Assembly: GCA_001782805.1 (NCBI GenBank)
Contig: MFPT01000015.1
Span: 1-25,715, forward strand
Source of the DNA: Candidatus Magasanikbacteria bacterium RIFCSPHIGHO2_01_FULL_41_23
Lineage (GTDB): Bacteria > Patescibacteria > ABY1 > Magasanikbacterales > UBA922
Length of the DNA stretch: 25,715 bases
Direction of reading: 5' to 3'
Below, one piece after another: positions 23,501-25,715 of this stretch. Every line of letters starts with the position of its first letter. Position 1 is the stretch's first letter. Under the pieces are notes generated by a model. It ran no database searches. It saw nothing but the letters and a program-made list of their open reading frames with translations, and was not told the DNA's origin. Position numbers and translations under genes: made by a program.

Positions 23501-25081
23501 GAACAACTTGGTCATAAACCGGTTGAATTCGCACGTGATTTTCACCAACAACCGGTTTTTGTGTATCCGGGAATTTTTTATGATGTATATTCAGAAAGTT
23601 ATCGTATTCAATATTTCCGTAGCAAAGAAAAAGCTGATGCAAAAACTCAAGGTGCTGTTAATGAGCGTCCCAATGTAATTATCAAACGTGAAAATAAACG
23701 CCGAGAAAAAACAGCTCGTGCCGAAGTCGATAAATTGCGTCGAGTATTTGAAGAATGGGAGCGTAAGGAACCAACAATTTATCTTAAAGAAAAAATTGAT
23801 TGGAGGGAACCATTACCAACTCCAGCTGGACTTGGTTATGTTCCGAAAGTTTACGCGACAGCTACAGACGGTCAATCATTATACGCGTATCCTTGGATTG
23901 AGTCTTTTGCCGTTAATAGGGGTGGTGGCATATTTGGAAATGTTCGCACGTGGGATTTCAAATTAAAATACTCTCCCACAGAGGCCGAGGCAATCAGACA
24001 ACAAGCGGAATCAGCTTATCCTCTTAAACGTGAGCTGGAGTCAGAATTAAAGACCAAAAGAGCTCATAAAGTTTTTGAGGAGATTGAAGATTTTTCATCC
24101 ACTGATCCGGATAATCCATTTACCGAGGATGAAATAAAGGGATTTAAAGATCGTGTGACGCCTGTAACGCCTGTTAGATCTCGTGGTTCGCTAAGACAGC
24201 CTATTTCACAGGCACAGCATCATTTAGAGGAAGAGTATGATAAAAGACAAAGGAATATTGTCGAAAAAGTTGGACAGGAAATGCGTGATATTCGTACGCG
24301 TTATGAGACCGAATATAAACCACTGCGGGAGAGGGTTGAGCATCTTAAAGATGCTTTAGTGCGATATACAAAATATACAAGTATGCGTCCGGACATGGCT
24401 GACGATTATGAATCAGCAGTTATTCTTATGGATAATAATGATATTGCCAATCGTCGGTTTAGAAATTTATCATCCGCAATAAAAGGTTTGCAAATAGTTG
24501 AAGGTAAATTTAAAAGTATTGCTCGATTGTTGGATATAGAAGTTTCATTGCCTAACGAATCTCATGTTCCGTCTTCAGCCAATGAAAAAAAACCGCGGTT
24601 AAGGACAGAAGTTTCACTGTCCAGTGAATCTCATGTTCAGAAAGAATTGTTATCAGCTGATGAAGAAAAAAATCGACTCGTAGAGCTTGATTTTTGGGGG
24701 GTGTTTATGGAAACTCAGCCCAAGACTGAGCAGGTAAAAGATATTATTATCAATATCGACAAAATCAAAACAGAAATAACTACTCCTAAAAATAAAATTC
24801 GCCAAATGGCCAAACTCAATCATCGTATTAAACCTTTTTTGAATAAAGCCAGCCATGAGGGTGGGGGGAAAGCTTGGTCTGAGAGTTACCGACAAATCAT
24901 TCACGAATTTATCCCCAAAATTCAGGCTGAATATGGTGGTGTACTAACATCTGAAGCCATGGCTTCAGTGCAAATTCATCTTTTGCAATATGCCAAAGAA
25001 TTGTCTGGTGCCCGTGATGATGCCCAGCGTCAAACAATTCAGGAAAAAATTGAAACCATGATTGCCGAGAAACTTGCTTGA
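20567..25081 (+). CDS. Giant DEAH-box helicase (HrpA/HrpB-like core) with unique C-terminus
   Basis: This 1504-residue protein has a complete DEAH/RHA helicase core: Walker A GAGKS (103-107), DEAH (200-203), SAT (232-234), a second RecA domain with STNIAETSVTVPGVGFVVD, and motif VI QRQGRAGR (396-403). A winged-helix/HA2-like region (about 415-520) and probably an OB-like part (about 620-700) follow. Residues from about 780 on match nothing I know. They include a strand-rich part with YPWIESFAVNRGGGIFG (about 1105-1125) and long charged, coiled-coil-like helices (about 1200-1500). The HrpA C-terminal DUF3418 signatures are absent. An upstream GTG (20537) would add ten residues, but the ATG is preferred because TATACT/TATAGT elements overlap that stretch. 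The mRNA would then be nearly leaderless. The N-terminal 65 residues are low-complexity and acidic. The core may remodel RNA or RNPs. Confidence 0.88.
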   Translation: MTNGEKGFNPSITKGSQSSSASGYADDNRGDQSEYGHTEDVVAAADASEKQEQEFARLQPQDRLRASIEAQDLAARNRFTEIKTAMVTSLDRGGILIFEAPTGAGKSIYGPLAARDVIRERGLPDHVVVLEPRRDAASGIGTAMAAVADEELGREIGFSTADTKQVRMDSSVKVITPGIFLRWLKDGTLTKDHVGALVIDEAHENSIEYHLIYGLIKQMQNEGVAPPVIFMSATPDTEKLQAFYGLTDEDRLKIEGHPHQVETFFAEKSESDYISAAVERIHFIIDNKGEGDILVFLPGSGEINAVKKQLSNLPSIEILPLHGNIPPEQRREVLSGNKKTSIRRIILSTNIAETSVTVPGVGFVVDSCRERDVRFDSEAGIVRKGTGSISQTQAKQRQGRAGRTRAGECYRLLTEEEFTQLPERPEANIHRENLAHLILQLKNMGIEPTDFPFIDPPKAGRVENGIAELQMLGALDQTGAVTDIGKKIGELKYFEPRIGRMIIEAQRHDCQEAALVLAAFERESKVFLPLSNPDAHSARNAKWNRGNSDWLMRLKVFCAAYKAKVYAVIENAPSSKQKVFYDWCRDNSFSAQALIHLASRLDDYAECLGLKVDDDFINKMEKVDDGAIGQAILAAHPDMVFLNSNDVNGYVPITDVEKISKGKKIKPIHPGSRSVAFNNPPNLCVGKVTEDKGLWIDIVHPITFEQLRQVTPHLLSTKADPASYMGGGFVGKELHFYPVGAQGMHDYELGIGMEKLTTPSPELAEALARALVEHGFDEYGGNGEDYEFLFSVYEDNYKMVEYSKKLRLRSAGRVPKFDLVAWYAKKLAKAVTLDDARNLREQLKVQPADICSPELLAEIDRDYPTKIIIKNVSRTISYNQEIDDPLPPLVASVDLNDRELFAITQADIPVIGSPSVPLHLTISIFGLSDGCRHASQDIAFLQEKFDLHRLNKLCGSLKIVEEWINVDISDEIIELPTLEQLGHKPVEFARDFHQQPVFVYPGIFYDVYSESYRIQYFRSKEKADAKTQGAVNERPNVIIKRENKRREKTARAEVDKLRRVFEEWERKEPTIYLKEKIDWREPLPTPAGLGYVPKVYATATDGQSLYAYPWIESFAVNRGGGIFGNVRTWDFKLKYSPTEAEAIRQQAESAYPLKRELESELKTKRAHKVFEEIEDFSSTDPDNPFTEDEIKGFKDRVTPVTPVRSRGSLRQPISQAQHHLEEEYDKRQRNIVEKVGQEMRDIRTRYETEYKPLRERVEHLKDALVRYTKYTSMRPDMADDYESAVILMDNNDIANRRFRNLSSAIKGLQIVEGKFKSIARLLDIEVSLPNESHVPSSANEKKPRLRTEVSLSSESHVQKELLSADEEKNRLVELDFWGVFMETQPKTEQVKDIIINIDKIKTEITTPKNKIRQMAKLNHRIKPFLNKASHEGGGKAWSESYRQIIHEFIPKIQAEYGGVLTSEAMASVQIHLLQYAKELSGARDDAQRQTIQEKIETMIAEKLA
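24539..24637 (+). repeat. Degenerate tandem duplication inside the helicase gene
   Basis: Two 30-nt stretches (24539-24568 and 24608-24637) match at 25 of 30 positions and are offset by 69 nt (23 codons). They encode EVSLPNESHV (from residue 1325) and EVSLSSESHV (from residue 1348), each followed by a diverged charged part (NEKKPRLRT and DEEKNRLVE). This indicates an old in-frame duplication within the coiled-coil region. Confidence 0.65.
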
Positions 25082-25141
25082 ACTAAATTTGGATAGGATA
25101 TTAAATTTCTTATTTTTGTACACAGTTTTGTGGATAACTAT

Positions 25142-25210
25142 AGAAAACTTAAGGTTTTCTTAATGTCGTTTATGCTAGACTTAATTTGGTAATCCCAGTT
25201 AATTGGGGTT
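25142..25210 (+). terminator. Two weak terminator-like hairpins after the helicase gene
   Basis: The 229-bp gap after the helicase holds two stems. AGAAAAC (25142-25148) pairs with GTTTTCT (25154-25160) around TTAAG. AATCCCA (25191-25197) pairs with TGGGGTT (25204-25210) with one G-U pair, followed by ATTTTATT. Either could end helicase transcription; neither has a long U-tract. Confidence 0.4.
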
Positions 25211-25233
25211 ATTTTATTAGAAAAAATTTGACA

Positions 25234-25259
25234 TGGCAAGTACCCCGTTTTTAAGACAC
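25234..25259. repeat. Probable terminal inverted repeat of the IS3-family element
   Basis: The 26 bases start TGGCAAGTACCCCG and end TTAAGACAC. They follow the pattern of IS150-group ends (TG, about eight bases, CCCC, an A/T-rich part, GACAC). They lie 52 bp beyond the transposase stop, where the downstream IS end is expected. An alternative boundary is the TG at 25229. The partner end is outside the window. Confidence 0.45.
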
Positions 25260-25310
25260 TCTTTCTAAACCATCCATTATGGTTAATAAATAAAAATAAG
25301 TAGGATTAAT

Positions 25311-25715
25311 TTATCTGACAGCTCCCGCGTAAGCGGGTGCTGTTTTGTATTCATTGAGTTTTCGGAATTGCACGGGCGACATTTTGAGAACAGTGTGGAT
25401 TCTGCGGTTGTTGTAGTAGTTAATCTGCCGGTAGATTGCTTCAATCAGTTGACCAATGGAATAGAACCGATCAACAGTACCAAGTTCCAGTTTAAAGTTT
25501 GAGTAGAAGGATTCCTGGAATCCATTCTGCCACGGGCTTGACTTGGTACTGTGGGAAGCAATGATGCCGTGGCTTTTGAGCACATCTGAATATGTTCCCG
25601 AGACATATTCAGATCCTTGATCGGAATGAAACCAGATTGGTGTTTTTCCTGTTCTTTGTACTGCGTCAGTGAATGCTCTGGTAATGAGCCCTGCGGTATG
25701 ATGGTTCCCAATATG
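25311..25715 (-). CDS. IS3-family transposase OrfB, C-terminal part (partial)
   Basis: The frame is open from the window edge to the TAA at 25311-25313 and gives 134 residues of an rve-type (integrase core) transposase. The second catalytic Asp is in WFHSDQGSEYVS and the catalytic Glu in PWQNGFQESFYSNFK. They are separated by exactly 35 residues, the DD35E spacing of IS3-family enzymes. YNNRRIHTVLKMSPVQF is the usual C-terminal signature. A shorter start at 25583 (GTG) is only an internal codon. The last residues (TAPAYAGAVR) are encoded by a hairpin, CAGC-T-CCCGC/GCGGG-T-GCTG, and look like an added palindrome. The N-terminal half with the first Asp is beyond the edge. Confidence 0.88.
   Translation of the reverse strand, partial: HIGNHHTAGLITRAFTDAVQRTGKTPIWFHSDQGSEYVSGTYSDVLKSHGIIASHSTKSSPWQNGFQESFYSNFKLELGTVDRFYSIGQLIEAIYRQINYYNNRRIHTVLKMSPVQFRKLNEYKTAPAYAGAVR
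25319..25342 (+). terminator. Hairpin at the transposase 3' end, terminator-like on the plus strand
   Basis: CAGC-T-CCCGC (25319-25328) pairs with GCGGG-T-GCTG (25333-25342) around GTAA, with one T-T mismatch. On the plus strand it is followed by TTTTG. It could stop helicase transcripts entering the IS and shield the transposase from antisense reading. It is also coding on the minus strand. Confidence 0.45.

Larger units (their letters stand above)
25234..25715 (-). mobile_element. IS3-family insertion sequence, downstream part
   Basis: The element consists of the candidate end at 25234-25259, a short non-coding stretch, and the C-terminal part of an OrfB transposase running off the window. 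It is read on the minus strand, toward the helicase gene. OrfA, the frameshift site and the other end are not visible. Confidence 0.7.

Noticed and set aside
25445..25711. 88-codon minus-strand frame at the window end
   Set aside because: It overlaps the transposase in another frame. The true frame, with HSDQG and DD35E spacing, is open to the window edge.
1..25715. CRISPR array, tRNA or rRNA genes
   Set aside because: No regularly spaced direct repeats, cloverleaf or rRNA-like sequence was seen. This was by eye; a covariance-model search would be decisive.

Overview
The window looks like chromosome of a Candidate Phyla Radiation (Patescibacteria) bacterium, probably of the Parcubacteria/Falkowbacteria type. 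This is inference. It rests on moderate-to-low GC, few Shine-Dalgarno sites, a compact rpoB (1086 codons), an exported six-cysteine TSP1-like repeat protein, a VKOR/DsbA pair, and an ECF-sigma region 2 of the kind I associate with these lineages. TAA, TAG and TGA all act as ordinary stops, so the code is standard.

Region 1 (1-5.8 kb) is a mosaic of small units. A DsbA-like thioredoxin and a VKOR oxidoreductase overlap on the minus strand and should form an extracytoplasmic disulfide-forming pathway. Divergent from them is a PRMT-like (protein arginine methyltransferase-like) enzyme followed at 12 bp by a small protein with a roadblock/LC7-like layout. Converging on that pair are a predicted cytosolic HExxH metallopeptidase with a small unknown partner, and upstream of these a TrmA/RlmD-type RNA uracil-5-methyltransferase.

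Region 2 (5.8-9.4 kb) is accessory and partly decayed. It holds a stub of an ECF sigma factor (region 2 only), a block of palindromic repeat sequence, a membrane-anchored DM13-domain protein, a gene broken by two apparent single-base frameshifts, a secreted six-cysteine (TSP1-like) protein, and a coupled small membrane protein.

Region 3 (9.2-20.5 kb) is the conserved information-processing core on the plus strand. A consensus promoter and about 145 nt of leader precede rpoB-rpoC, which end at a strong intrinsic terminator. ruvC follows. A second consensus promoter inside the ruvC stop region drives rpsO, an overlapping NYN-domain putative RNase, and pnp. RNA synthesis, recombination, ribosome assembly and RNA decay are therefore packed together. 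pnp carries an in-frame insertion derived from the palindromic repeat family also seen in intergenic DNA.

Region 4 (20.5-25.7 kb) holds a very large DEAH-box helicase (about 1504 aa) whose C-terminal half matches no domain I recognise. It is followed by hairpin-rich intergenic DNA and the downstream end of an IS3-family insertion sequence that runs off the window.

The best candidates for undescribed biology are the giant helicase C-terminus, the PRMT-like/roadblock-like pair, the HELFH metallopeptidase pair, and the repeat that has entered the pnp reading frame.
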